In this document: positions 8,934 to 18,106 of the stretch, one piece after another
Layout of the letters: every line of letters begins with the position of its first letter
Numbering within the stretch: the first letter of the stretch is position 1
DNA from: Asaia prunellae JCM 25354
GTDB taxonomy: Bacteria; Pseudomonadota; Alphaproteobacteria; Acetobacterales; Acetobacteraceae
Reading direction: 5' to 3'
Length of the DNA: 64,000 nucleotides
Assembly (NCBI RefSeq): GCF_000613885.1
Contig: NZ_BAJV01000002.1
Span: forward strand, 186,001 to 250,000
Notes under the pieces: generated by a model
The model's database searches: none
Seen by the model: the letters and a program-made list of their open reading frames with translations, nothing else
Told to the model about the DNA's origin: nothing
Translations under genes and position numbers: made by a program

Positions 8934-10439
8934 GGAGGGGAGATCGAAGCCGGAAGCCAAGTGCCTCGCTTATGTGCGGGGCGCTGACAATGTCAGCATT
9001 GTCGAGATCGGCAATGCTGCGACTGACACGAAGCAGCCGGGTTAGACCACGCGCTGAGAGGCGAAGCCGTTCATCTGCCTGGGAGATGAGGTTGCGTGCT
9101 TCCGTACTCAGGGTAATGGACGTTGCGTCTGCCTGTGAATTGGGAACACCCTGACGGTCGATTTGCCGTGCCCGTGCGGCACAGACCCGTGCACGTACGT
9201 TTGCGCTGCTTTCCCCCGGTGGCAGGGTAATCATGTTAAGGGGGGAGACCGGCGTGACGAACAGCGACAGATCGAGCCGGTCGAGCATCGGACCGGAGAG
9301 GCGTGCTAGGTAATCTTCCCCACACCTGGGGGCTTTTCTGCACGATCGAGTGGTATCGCCCAGATAGCCGCATCGACAGGGGTTCATGGCTGCAATGAGC
9401 TGGAAGCGCGACGGATAAAGAACAGTCTGCCTGGCACGGGCAACGGTGATTGAGCCGGTTTCCAGTGGCTGGCGCAGGGATTCGAGACAGGCGCGCGAGA
9501 ATTCGGGCAGCTCGTCCAGAAACAGGACGCCGTTATGGGCAAGACTGACTTCACCCGGCCTGGACCGGGATCCGCCTCCAACAAGAGCGGGCAGGGTGGT
9601 CGAGTGATGGGGGGCACGAAATGGTGGCTGGGTGACCAGCACACTGCCAGCAGCCTGACCACCAAGACTGTGAATGCGGCTGCACTCCAGGATCTGCTCA
9701 TGGGTGAGCTCGGGCAGGATGGAAGGCAGGCACTGGGCAAGCATGGATTTTCCTGCACCCGGCGGTCCGGTCATGAGCAGGGAATGACCACCACTTGCCG
9801 CAATTTCCAGCGCACGACGTCCTGTTTCCAGCCCTCTGATCTCTGCGAGATCTGCTACAGGAGGGGAGGCTGACACGGTTTCAAGTTCAGGGGGTGTCAG
9901 AACGTGGTCGCCGTTGAAATGGGCAAGAAGACCGCGCAGTGTCTCGGGGGCAAGAATATCAAGGGCATCGCTTGCCCAGCGGGCTTCCTGCGCCTGGGAT
10001 CTCGGGCAGATCAGGCCGAGTTGCAGACCAATCGTTTCCAGTGCAGCGGAGAGCACTCCCCCGGTAGCCTGAAGGCGGCCATCAAGGGAAAGTTCGCCAA
10101 TAGCTGCATAGGCACTCAGGGCCTCTGAAGAAAGGATCCCCATGGCCGTCATGATGGCGAGCGCAATGGGCAGGTCAAAATGGGAGCCTTCCTTCGGTAG
10201 GTCGGCGGGAACCAGATTGATCAGAATGCGCCTGGGCGGCAGGGCCAGACCAAGTGCCGCCAGAGCAGCACGCACACGTTCACGTGCTTCACCGACAGTT
10301 TTATCCGGCAGGCCCACGATAATGAAGGCGGGCAGCCCGATGATATCTGGATTTCGACTGTGACCGGTATGGCGTCGATTCCCGCGAAAGCAAAGCTCTG
10401 GATACGGGCGATCGATGATGAAGCGGACACGGCACCCAC
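8920..10439 (-). CDS. comM: ComM/YifB-type Mg-chelatase-like AAA+ ATPase, frame broken once
   Basis: ComM is a hexameric helicase that aids branch migration during natural transformation. The upstream frame gives SIARIQSFAFAGIDAIPVTVEI; the downstream frame resumes at GLPDKTVGEARERVRAAL. One lost base near 10336 explains the split. Seen in order: the N-terminal ChlI domain, Walker A GPPGAGKSMLAQ, Walker B NGVLFLDELPEF, the CRCGYLGD zinc-like loop, and the C-terminal domain ending in RSIADLDNAD. About 506 residues, normal length. The exact start is uncertain; GTG codons at 10439 and 10430 are candidates. It lies downstream of serA on the same strand. Confidence 0.88.
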
Positions 10440-10448
10440 TAATGTCAG

Positions 10449-10470
10449 GAACAGATTTCTCTGTTCCTAA
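10449..10470. repeat. Perfect 9-base inverted repeat between serA and comM
   Basis: Arms AGGAACAGA and TCTGTTCCT are separated by TTTC, immediately upstream of comM in its reading direction. There is no U-run on either side, so an operator or RNA hairpin is as likely as a terminator. Two TCAATAATT direct repeats lie next to it at about 10487-10507. Confidence 0.45.
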
Positions 10471-10509
10471 CGATTACGTCGGGTTCGTCAATAATTCATC
10501 AATAATTAT

Positions 10510-11760
10510 TCAGCGTTGATAGATCAATCGGGCCCGCATCGTACCTTTGAGATCACGCAACCTTGCGAGCAGACGGGTGTCGAGCTCACTGTCGGGCGTG
10601 GAGTCGATTTCGACCACGACATAACCTACCTCGCCATCTGTCTGGAGATACTGCGCGACGATATTGCATTCTTCACTCGAGAAGATCTCGTTGATCTGCC
10701 GGAGAATGCCAGGGCGGTTTTCATGGACATGCATGAAGCGGGTGCCACGTGGACGCTCGGGCAGCTGCACGGGCGGAAAGTTCACTGCGCCAAGTGTCGA
10801 GCCGACATCGGAATATTCCACAAAACGTCTGGCCACTTCCACACCGATGCGTTCCTGCGCTTCCATGGTCGAGCCGCCAATATGGGGCGTAAGAATGACA
10901 TTGGGCAGCCCCTGGAGTGGTGACTGGAAACTCTCGCCCGCTCCCTTGGGTTCCTTGGGGAAGACGTCCACAGCGGCACCCATCAAATGGCCGTCGCGCA
11001 GGGCTGAAGCGAGGGCATCAATATCGACAACTGTACCACGGGCATTGTTGAGTAGGATCGAATTCGGCTTCATGGCCCGAATCTCGGCCTCGCCTATCAT
11101 GTCTTTTGTCTGGTCGGTCTGCGGGACGTGCAGGCTGACGATATCGGACTGGGCAAGAAGATCATGCAGGCTCGCAACGGCGGTCGCATTGCCATGGGGC
11201 AGCTTGTCTACAGTGTCATAGAAAATGACACGCAAGCCGAACGCTTCAGCGAGTACGGAAAGCTGCGAGCCAATGGAGCCATAACCGACAATACCCAGCG
11301 TTTTGCCACGTACTTCCCAGGCGTTGACGGCAGATTTGTCCCAGCCGCCAGCATGACACTGTTCCGAGCGTGACGGTATGCGACGCAGCAGCATCACGAT
11401 CTCGCCCATGACGAGTTCTGCGACCGAGCGCGTGTTGCTGAAAGGAGCGTTGAAAACCGGAATGCCTGCCATGCGCGCTGCGTTGAGATCGACCTGATTG
11501 GTTCCTATGCAGAAGCAGCCGATGGCCATGAGGCGATCGGCTGCCTCGATCACAGGTGCTGTCAGCTGGGTGCGTGAGCGAATGCCTACCATATGAACGC
11601 CTTTAAGCGCTTCTGTCAGGGCTTTGCCTTCAAGCGCAGTCTTGACGCAGGTGACCTGCCGGTAGCCCTGCGCAGCAAGATGCTGCGCCGCGCTGTCATG
11701 AATGCCCTCAAGAAGAAGAATGCGAATGCGGTCTTTGGGGAGAGAAAAAGAGGCTTCCAT
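10510..11760 (-). CDS. serA: D-3-phosphoglycerate dehydrogenase
   Basis: SerA oxidises 3-phosphoglycerate to 3-phosphohydroxypyruvate, the first step of serine synthesis. The 416-residue product has the E. coli-like short architecture: substrate domain (GIRSRTQLTAPVIEAA), Rossmann NAD site (LGIVGYGSIGSQLSVLAEAFG near 156), catalytic His in LTPHIGGSTMEAQ, and a C-terminal ACT domain (MHVHENRPGILRQINEIFS) that binds serine for feedback control. It is followed on the same strand by comM and preceded by hisN. Confidence 0.93.
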   Translation of the reverse strand: MEASFSLPKDRIRILLLEGIHDSAAQHLAAQGYRQVTCVKTALEGKALTEALKGVHMVGIRSRTQLTAPVIEAADRLMAIGCFCIGTNQVDLNAARMAGIPVFNAPFSNTRSVAELVMGEIVMLLRRIPSRSEQCHAGGWDKSAVNAWEVRGKTLGIVGYGSIGSQLSVLAEAFGLRVIFYDTVDKLPHGNATAVASLHDLLAQSDIVSLHVPQTDQTKDMIGEAEIRAMKPNSILLNNARGTVVDIDALASALRDGHLMGAAVDVFPKEPKGAGESFQSPLQGLPNVILTPHIGGSTMEAQERIGVEVARRFVEYSDVGSTLGAVNFPPVQLPERPRGTRFMHVHENRPGILRQINEIFSSEECNIVAQYLQTDGEVGYVVVEIDSTPDSELDTRLLARLRDLKGTMRARLIYQR

Positions 11761-11815
11761 GTCTGGCTCCTGTCAGCGGCGCAAATCCGAAAAGCGGTGC
11801 TAGCCTATAGTTTTC

Positions 11816-12616
11816 TCAGGGGGAAGGGCGAAGGCGCGCTATTGCGTCCTGCAGCATCGTCCTGTCACCGCAGGCAAGAACCGTACCATCGCTTTCAAGC
11901 GTGAGAGGGGCGCCCTGCCAGTCCGTCATCACGCCTCCCGCGCCAGAAACGACAGGAACCAGGGCTCCCCAGTCCCAGGGTTTCATGGTGCATTCCGCAA
12001 TCAGATCGATCTGGCCAAGTGCGAGCAGCCCGTAACCATAGGCATCGCCACCCCAGCTTGTACGCCTGGTTGCTGCCTTGAGGGCGTTGAAACGATTATC
12101 ATAAGGCGAGATCAGCATGTCGGGCGACGTGCAGGAGAGCTCTGCCATGCTGAGTGTCGGGCAAGAACGTGTTCCGACCTGTCCCGGCATTCCGGGGGAG
12201 ATGAAACGGGTCGTTTCGCCTTCAATGCCGATCCAGCGTTCCTTTGTGAACGGCTGATCGATAATACCCAGAACGGGCCGGTTCCTGTGGAATAGGGCAA
12301 CAAGCGTTGCGAAGCTTGGACGACCGGTGATGAAGGCGCGCGTGCCGTCAATCGGGTCGAGCACCCAGACCCAGTCTCCCGTCACGCCGGAGAAGCCAAA
12401 TTCCTCGCCCAGTATCGCATGGTCGGCATGACGGCTACCAATCAGGCTGCGCATGGTGCTTTCCGCCTCGCGATCGGCGCGGGTGACAGGACTTTCGTCG
12501 CTCTTGTCGTCGACAGCGAGACCTGAACGGAAATAGGGAGAGACGGCAGAACGCGCGTGGTCTGCACAGAGAAGGGCGGTTTCCAGACAGACGGCAAGAT
12601 CGGGCAGAGACGACAT
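11816..12616 (-). CDS. hisN: Histidinol-phosphatase, inositol monophosphatase family
   Basis: The predicted activity is removal of phosphate from histidinol phosphate. The 267-residue protein shows the metal-binding motifs of the IMPase fold: ILGEEFG, WVLDPIDGTRAFITG and KPWDWGALVPVVSGAGG. The FITGRPSFATLVAL segment favours HisN over true inositol phosphatases. ATG 12616 is preferred because similarity begins at MSSLPDLAV; an upstream in-frame ATG would add 25 unrelated residues. It is divergent from kdsB. Confidence 0.82.
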   Translation of the reverse strand: MSSLPDLAVCLETALLCADHARSAVSPYFRSGLAVDDKSDESPVTRADREAESTMRSLIGSRHADHAILGEEFGFSGVTGDWVWVLDPIDGTRAFITGRPSFATLVALFHRNRPVLGIIDQPFTKERWIGIEGETTRFISPGMPGQVGTRSCPTLSMAELSCTSPDMLISPYDNRFNALKAATRRTSWGGDAYGYGLLALGQIDLIAECTMKPWDWGALVPVVSGAGGVMTDWQGAPLTLESDGTVLACGDRTMLQDAIARLRPSP

Positions 12617-12736
12617 GAAAGCATTCCGTGGCGAGAAGTGAGGAGTAGCGGACGATTGACGCATCAAGGGGGGTGCGGCATGTCTGGCCATGCGTTGCAG
12701 CCCTCACAAGACAAGCGGAAAGCCTGCTTCTACCTC

Positions 12737-13468
12737 ATGAAACCGATTATCGTCATCCCATCGCGTCTTGCTTCGACGCGCCTGCCCAACAAGCCCCTAG
12801 CCGAGATCGATGGTATACCCATGATCCTGCATGTGGCGCTGCGTGCGCGTGAAGCCAGGCTTGGTCCGGTACTTGTAGCGTCCGGTGACGCGACTATTCT
12901 TGACGTGCTGGCAGGTCATGACATCGAAGGAGTGTTGACTGACCCGGCTCTGCCAAGCGGTTCGGATCGCGTTTATGCTGCCTTGCAGGAGTATGACCCT
13001 GACGGGGATCATGATGTCGTGATCAATCTCCAGGGCGATCTGCCACTGATTGCGCCGTCAAGTCTTGCTTCCGCACTGCGCCCAGTCAGGGAAGAAAGGT
13101 ATGATATCGGTACGCTTGTCGCACCGGTCGAGACACAGGAAGAAGCCACGCGCGAGTCTGTTGTAAAAGCGGCCTGCGCTTTCGGCGCGAAGCAGAGTAT
13201 AGCCCGTGCACTCTATTTTTCACGTCAGACTATCCCCTGGGGCAGCGGGCCGCTCTGGCATCACGTCGGCGTGTATGCCTGGCGACGCGAGGCATTGGCA
13301 CGTTTTGTTTCCCTGCCTCCCTCCGGGCTTGAAAAGCGGGAATCACTTGAACAGCTTCGTGCGCTGGAGGCGGGTATGACGATTGGCTGTGTTGCAATTG
13401 ACGAGGCGCCGCTTGGTGTAGATACGCCTGCTGACCTCATTCGTGTTCGGCAGACCTTCACCTCATGA
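12737..13468 (+). CDS. kdsB: 3-deoxy-manno-octulosonate cytidylyltransferase
   Basis: KdsB activates Kdo with CTP to CMP-Kdo for the lipid A inner core. The 243-residue product starts MKPIIVIPSRLASTRLPNKPLAEI, the nucleotide loop of the family. It also has LTDPALPSGSDRVYAAL, VINLQGDLPLI and a C-terminal HVGVYAWRREALARF segment. The upstream in-frame extension to 12557 lies inside antisense hisN and is not used. The stop overlaps the pheA start as ATGA. Confidence 0.93.
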   Translation: MKPIIVIPSRLASTRLPNKPLAEIDGIPMILHVALRAREARLGPVLVASGDATILDVLAGHDIEGVLTDPALPSGSDRVYAALQEYDPDGDHDVVINLQGDLPLIAPSSLASALRPVREERYDIGTLVAPVETQEEATRESVVKAACAFGAKQSIARALYFSRQTIPWGSGPLWHHVGVYAWRREALARFVSLPPSGLEKRESLEQLRALEAGMTIGCVAIDEAPLGVDTPADLIRVRQTFTS

Positions 13469-14304
13469 ACCAGATCATAGCTTTCCAGGGGCGTCCCGGC
13501 GCTTATTCTGATCTTGCCTGTCGCGTTGCGCGTCCTGGCTGGACAACTCTGCCTTGCCCCAGTTTTCAGGCTGCTATTGATGCTGTTCGGGAAGGGCGGG
13601 CCACGCTTGGCATGCTTGCCTGCGAAAATTCTCTCGCAGGGCGCGTTCCCGAGATACATGCGCTTTTGCCTGAGGCCGGGCTACCCATCATCGGGGAGCA
13701 TTTTCAGCGGGTTGAACACTGCCTGCTTGCACTGCCCGGAACCCGTATCGGGGATCTGCGGCGTATCCATACCCATCCCGTAGCCCTTGGCCAGATACGC
13801 AGACTCGTAAGTGAGCTGGGTGTTGAAGCCTGCTCTGCCTTTGATACGGCCGGCGCAGCGGAAATGGTGGTCAAATGGCAGTCGCGTGAGGATGGTGCTG
13901 TCGCCTCATCCCTTGCCGCAGAGCTGAATGGTCTGGAAATCCTGCGGGCCAATGTGGAAGATGCAGCCCATAATACAACTCGCTTCTATCTTGTCGCGCG
14001 TGAGGCTGTCAGGCCGCCGTCAGAAGCGGAGCGTGTTATGACCACTCTGGTTTTTCGAGTTCTCAACCGTCCTGGTGCGCTCTATCAGGCTCTGGGTGGT
14101 TTTGCCGAAAATGGCGTGAACATGACCCGTCTTGAAAGTTACATGAGCCCGGGCACGTTGACCGCAACCGGCTTTCTGCTCGATGTGGAAGGACATCCGG
14201 AACAGGCAGCATTGAGCAAGGCACTTGCGATGCTGAACGATTGCAGTGAGAATATTGCTGTTCTGGGCGTCTACCCGGCCAGTCCATCACGGTATCCTGA
14301 GTAA
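13465..14304 (+). CDS. pheA: Prephenate dehydratase
   Basis: This enzyme converts prephenate to phenylpyruvate in phenylalanine synthesis. It is the monofunctional type with no chorismate mutase domain. Residues 1-180 are the catalytic domain (FQGRPGAYSDLA at the N-terminus, the hallmark NTTRFYLVAR near 172). Residues 190-279 form an ACT domain (NRPGALYQALGGFAENGVNMTRLESYM) expected to sense phenylalanine. It is coupled to kdsB by an ATGA overlap. Confidence 0.93.
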   Translation: MNQIIAFQGRPGAYSDLACRVARPGWTTLPCPSFQAAIDAVREGRATLGMLACENSLAGRVPEIHALLPEAGLPIIGEHFQRVEHCLLALPGTRIGDLRRIHTHPVALGQIRRLVSELGVEACSAFDTAGAAEMVVKWQSREDGAVASSLAAELNGLEILRANVEDAAHNTTRFYLVAREAVRPPSEAERVMTTLVFRVLNRPGALYQALGGFAENGVNMTRLESYMSPGTLTATGFLLDVEGHPEQAALSKALAMLNDCSENIAVLGVYPASPSRYPE

Positions 14305-14389
14305 GGGCCGAGAGAGCGATATCCATTTGACAGCGTCGTCTAGAGTTCTATTTAGCAGCTTGTTTGTTTAACGCGGCAGGTGAGGGCTC

Positions 14390-15286
14390 ATGGCACGGAA
14401 CAAGGATTTCAAAGGGTCTCTGACCGCGCTGCTCACGCCTTTTCGTGAAGATGGTACCGTGGATCTGGCTGCGCTGGGCCGGTTTATCGACTGGCAGATT
14501 GACCAGGGTACGGCTGGACTTATTCCGGCAGGCACGACCGGTGAGAGCCCGACCCTGACTCATGACGAGCACGGACTTGTCGTGGCGCATACCGTCAGGG
14601 TTGCGGGTGGTCGTGTGCCTGTAATGGCTGGAGCCGGCTCGAACAGCACGCATGAAGCGATTGGCATGGCGCGCCATGCCAAAGCTGTTGGTGCAGATGC
14701 GCTTCTGGTGGTGGTTCCCTATTACAACAAACCCACCCAGGAAGGGTTGTACCAGCATTTCATGCGTGTGGCCGATGCCACTGACCTGCCACTCTACGTC
14801 TATAACGTGCCTGGTCGTTCCGTGGTGGAAGTGTTGCCGGAAACCCTGGCTCGTCTGGCAGAGCATCCCAATATCGTTGGAACAAAAGATGCTACAGCCA
14901 ATCTCTCCCGTCCGCTTCAGCTGCGGCATTGCCTCGGTGACAAGCCCTTTACGCTGTTGACGGGTGACGATGGAACAGCGCTGTCCTTTCTCGCAGCAGG
15001 CGGCACAGGGTGTATCAGTGTCACGGCTAATATTGCCCCGCGCCTCTGTGCCGACATGCATGAAGCCTGGCAGGCCGGGAATGTTGAAAAGGCGATGCAG
15101 CTTCAGCAGCTCCTGACACCGCTTCATGATGCGATGTTCTGTGAGAGTAATCCGGGCCCCGTAAAATATGCGGCTTCCCGTCTTGGGCTGTGCACCTCAT
15201 ATGTGCGTTTGCCTCTTTCTGAACCCAGCGCTGCGTCTCGCGCTGTCATCGATGAGGCCCTCAAGAAAACGGGTCTGTCAGGATGA
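14390..15286 (+). CDS. dapA: 4-hydroxy-tetrahydrodipicolinate synthase
   Basis: DapA condenses pyruvate and aspartate semialdehyde, opening the lysine/diaminopimelate branch. The 298-residue TIM barrel shows the GTTGESPTL pyruvate-binding loop, the catalytic tyrosine in LYVYNVPGRS and the Schiff-base lysine in NIVGTKDAT. Length is standard. It sits 3 bases ahead of smpB, an arrangement seen in many alphaproteobacteria. Confidence 0.95.
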   Translation: MARNKDFKGSLTALLTPFREDGTVDLAALGRFIDWQIDQGTAGLIPAGTTGESPTLTHDEHGLVVAHTVRVAGGRVPVMAGAGSNSTHEAIGMARHAKAVGADALLVVVPYYNKPTQEGLYQHFMRVADATDLPLYVYNVPGRSVVEVLPETLARLAEHPNIVGTKDATANLSRPLQLRHCLGDKPFTLLTGDDGTALSFLAAGGTGCISVTANIAPRLCADMHEAWQAGNVEKAMQLQQLLTPLHDAMFCESNPGPVKYAASRLGLCTSYVRLPLSEPSAASRAVIDEALKKTGLSG

Positions 15287-15289
15287 ACT

Positions 15290-15781
15290 GTGGCTGAAAA
15301 AAAGAAATCCGGTCTGATCTCGCATGGTATTGCTTCACAAAACCGAAAAGGCCGGTTCAATTACACTATTATTGAAACTGTAGAGGCGGGAATTGTCCTC
15401 AAAGGGCCCGAGGTGAAAAGCCTTCGTATGGGCCGTGCCACGATCAACGAGGCCTATGCCGGTGAACGCAACGGCGAAATCTGGCTGCTCAATTCCTATA
15501 TCCCTGAATATCAGGGCGGCGTTCTGTCGCGTTTCGATACCCGTGCTCCACGTAAATTGCTGCTGCATAAAAAACAGGTTGATCATCTGCTTGGTGCCGT
15601 ATCTCGTTCCGGTGCGTCTCTTGTACCGCTTGATATTCATTTCAACGCGCGTGGTGTTGCCAAACTGACCCTGGGTCTGGGTCAGGGGCGCAAGAAGGAA
15701 GACAAACGTCACGCGATTGCCGAACGCGACTGGCAGCGAGACAAGGCTCGTCTTTTGCGAAGCAAGGGTAAGGATTACTGA
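15290..15781 (+). CDS. smpB: SsrA-binding protein
   Basis: SmpB binds tmRNA and brings it to stalled ribosomes in trans-translation. The 163-residue product has NRKGRFNYTIIETVEAGIVL, the LRMGRATINEAYA beta-barrel segment, and the basic tail GQGRKKEDKRHAIAERDWQRDKAR that enters the mRNA channel. It starts with GTG at 15290, three bases after the dapA stop. The tmRNA gene is not in this window. Confidence 0.95.
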   Translation: MAEKKKSGLISHGIASQNRKGRFNYTIIETVEAGIVLKGPEVKSLRMGRATINEAYAGERNGEIWLLNSYIPEYQGGVLSRFDTRAPRKLLLHKKQVDHLLGAVSRSGASLVPLDIHFNARGVAKLTLGLGQGRKKEDKRHAIAERDWQRDKARLLRSKGKDY

Positions 15782-15821
15782 GGCAGTACAGCCAGAAAGT
15801 ATCCTGATGTTGTTGTACGAA

Positions 15822-15853
15822 GAAGCCACGTTGTCCTGCAGCGTGGTTTTTTT
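15822..15853 (+). terminator. Rho-independent terminator of dapA-smpB
   Basis: CCACG and CGTGG arms around an 11-base loop are followed by a run of seven T, 45 bases after the smpB stop. Confidence 0.7.
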
Positions 15854-15938
15854 GTTCCGGGATGATTTCGTACTCCGACGACAGGAGAATCGGAGAGTCG
15901 AAAAAGCCAGGGTCCATTTTTCAGCGAAATCAGGGCAT

Positions 15939-15968
15939 AAAAAAACCCGGCTCGTAAGCCGGGTTTTT
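15939..15968. terminator. Bidirectional hairpin terminator
   Basis: AAAACCCGGCT and AGCCGGGTTTT arms around CGTA form a perfect 11-base stem with A/T flanks on both sides. It lies between smpB and the convergent cold-shock gene and should stop transcription from both directions. Confidence 0.85.
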
Positions 15969-15985
15969 CTGGTATTCGCGGGAAA

Positions 15986-16699
15986 TCAGGCGAGGCTGAT
16001 ATCAGCGGCTTCCGGACCTTTCTGGCCCTGAACAACCTTGACATCGACAGCCTGGCCTTCATTCAGACCGGAGAGGCCGGAACGTTCCAGGGCAGAAGCA
16101 TGAATGAAGATATCCTTGCCGCCGTTTTCCGGTGTGATGAAACCGAAACCCTTGGTGGAGTTGTACCACTTGACGATTCCACGCAGGTCCTGAGCGTGCG
16201 AAAGGTCGGGGGCCGGACGAGCCGGGCGACCGCCGCCACCGAAAGACGGACGCGGACCAGCCGGGTTGAAAGCAGCGCGCGGACGCGGAGCTTCCTCGGT
16301 GCTGGTATCGACAGTCAGAACTTCAGCGACCTGACGACCTTTCGGGCCCTGACCGATGCGGACATTCAGCGTGGTGCCCGGGTTTACGCTGGTATGACCA
16401 GCACTGGAAAGCGCATTGGCATGGAGGAATACGTCACCGGATCCATCAGCAAGCTCGACAAAGCCGAACCCTTTTTCACTGTTGAACCACTTGACGCTGG
16501 CACCCACTTCCGGGCCTGACGCCAGAACCTGTGGGCCGCCCGAAGGGGGACGACGATTTTGCATCCCGCCGCGGTCTCCGCCGAAGGAGGGGGGGGCCAT
16601 AAAATCGTCATCGAATCCGCCGCGGCGCGGGGAACGTGGGCTGCGGTCGGTACGGTTGCTTCTCAACGGTCTAATCCCGAGATCTGAGCGGTGATTCAT
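15986..16699 (-). CDS. Protein with two cold-shock domains and an Arg/Gly-rich leader
   Basis: The 237-residue protein has a disordered RG-rich N-terminus (about 1-60, SPRRGGFDDDF, GGDRGGMQNRR). The first cold-shock domain spans about 67-130 with the RNP1-like KGFGFVEL and RNP2 VFLHANAL. A Pro/Arg linker follows, then a second domain (about 170-237) with KGFGFITP and IFIHASAL. Family role: single-stranded RNA or DNA binding, RNA chaperone. ATG 16699 is chosen because the upstream codons lack family character. Double-CSD proteins are common in alphaproteobacteria. Confidence 0.87.
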   Translation of the reverse strand: MNHRSDLGIRPLRSNRTDRSPRSPRRGGFDDDFMAPPSFGGDRGGMQNRRPPSGGPQVLASGPEVGASVKWFNSEKGFGFVELADGSGDVFLHANALSSAGHTSVNPGTTLNVRIGQGPKGRQVAEVLTVDTSTEEAPRPRAAFNPAGPRPSFGGGGRPARPAPDLSHAQDLRGIVKWYNSTKGFGFITPENGGKDIFIHASALERSGLSGLNEGQAVDVKVVQGQKGPEAADISLA

Positions 16700-16962
16700 C
16701 TGCGTGAGAATCACCAGTGTTGTAAGTCGAAACGGTGTGCACGAGCCCACCGGTTGAAACGGTACGGGCGATGTCCACAAGGGGTTTCGGGCCGACCCTA
16801 ACACGCTTTTTTCGAAATATGCCACTGGAAAACGTGGCTTGATTACCACGATCTTCTGGATATCGCGTTTTTATGAGCTGATCGTCTTCGTAATCTAACT
16901 GACCTCTGTTTCCCGACCTATGAAATGGGATATGGTGACATAGTATTATTATTGAAGGGGGG
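16700..16962. other. Intergenic region between cold-shock and LpxR-like genes
   Basis: This 263-base AT-richer spacer is between divergent genes. It probably holds a long 5' leader of the cold-shock mRNA and the promoter of the deacylase gene. I see no convincing RNA gene. Confidence 0.4.
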
Positions 16963-18003
16963 ATGGCGTTGCGCTGTTCAAAATCGCGCTGGCCGAGCGC
17001 CAGGAAGGTCACAACTGGATCGCTCTCGGTTTTCGGTCTTGCGCTGGTCACTGCGGTTGCTGCTCATGCCACGCCCAGGCAGGATCCGTACGGAACCTGG
17101 ACGCTTCAGGGTGAAAACGATGCTGTCTCGACCCTGAAAGGGACGTCGGACCAGTATTACACGTCCGGCCTGCGCTTCAACTGGACCTCAGGTACGGACA
17201 ACCTGCCCAAGCCTTTTGCCGATGTGAACCGGTTCCTCCTTGGTAATGGCACGCAGCGTATCAGCCTTGGGGTTCAGCAGCTGATCTACACGCCGCGTGA
17301 TACGCAGTCGGCTCAGCTTCCCTCGGGCGACCGCCCCTATTCAAGTCTTCTGCTTGGTACAGTCAATTTCATCAATGATACAGACCTGTCGCGCAGTGTT
17401 GCCGGTATCCAGTTCGGCGTGATGGGGCCTGCCGGTCTTGGTCGTCAGCTTCAGAACGGGTTTCATGGAGCCATTGGCGACACCAAGAACCGTGGCTGGC
17501 ACACGCAGCTTCAGAACCAGCCGATCTTCCAGATCCAGGCTGGTCGTATCTGGCGTCTGCCAGTCGTCAATCTTTATGGCATAAGTGCCGATGTGCTGCC
17601 CGCCGTCTCGGGTGCCGCTGGTGACTACCGGACGTATGCTGACGTTGCGGGTACATTCCGCATTGGGCAGGGGCTGGACAGTGATTTTGGCAATGCGACG
17701 ATCGGGCCGGGGCTTGATGGGACTGATGCCTTCGTCGCGACCCGTCCTGTCGCCTGGTATCTTTATGGTGGTGTGGAAGGTCAGGCTGTGGCTTACGACT
17801 CTACCCTTCAGGGCAACACGCTTCGTGACAATTCACCTCATGTCAGCAAGACATGGGATGTTGGCATGATCCATGCCGGTGTTGCTGTGATGTGGCATGG
17901 TGTGCGTCTGTCCTACAGTCAGAACTGGCAGACTGCGCAGTTCAAGACGTCCAAGGCAGGCCTGTTCAATTACGGATCACTCAAGCTGTCAGTTAAATTC
18001 TGA
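16963..18003 (+). CDS. LpxR-family outer-membrane lipid A deacylase (DUF2219)
   Basis: An N-terminal signal peptide (LSVFGLALVTAVAAHA, cleavage near residue 36) is followed by an outer-membrane beta-barrel domain. Family signatures are GENDAV (the Asn-Asp pair), YYTSGLRF, GDRPYSSLLLGT and the histidine of LQNGFHGAIGD, which align with the catalytic Asn, Asp, Thr and His regions of LpxR 3'-O-deacylase. The C-terminus ends in Phe, as usual for outer-membrane barrels. Likely role: trimming acyl chains from lipid A at the cell surface. ATG 16963 sits very close to its AAGGGGGG site; an in-frame TTG two codons later is better spaced. Confidence 0.8.
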   Translation: MALRCSKSRWPSARKVTTGSLSVFGLALVTAVAAHATPRQDPYGTWTLQGENDAVSTLKGTSDQYYTSGLRFNWTSGTDNLPKPFADVNRFLLGNGTQRISLGVQQLIYTPRDTQSAQLPSGDRPYSSLLLGTVNFINDTDLSRSVAGIQFGVMGPAGLGRQLQNGFHGAIGDTKNRGWHTQLQNQPIFQIQAGRIWRLPVVNLYGISADVLPAVSGAAGDYRTYADVAGTFRIGQGLDSDFGNATIGPGLDGTDAFVATRPVAWYLYGGVEGQAVAYDSTLQGNTLRDNSPHVSKTWDVGMIHAGVAVMWHGVRLSYSQNWQTAQFKTSKAGLFNYGSLKLSVKF

Positions 18004-18041
18004 CGTTCCGATCACTTTAACGGTTCGGATCACCCGATATG

Positions 18042-18079
18042 AAAACCCCATGGTGCCAGAACGGCACCATGGGGTTTTC
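18042..18079. terminator. Strong bidirectional terminator
   Basis: AAAACCCCATGGTGCC and GGCACCATGGGGTTTT form a perfect 16-base stem with a short loop. It lies between the deacylase gene and the convergent GGDEF-EAL gene. Confidence 0.9.
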
Positions 18080-18106
18080 TATATCAGCAAAAGAACAAGA
18101 GCCCGA

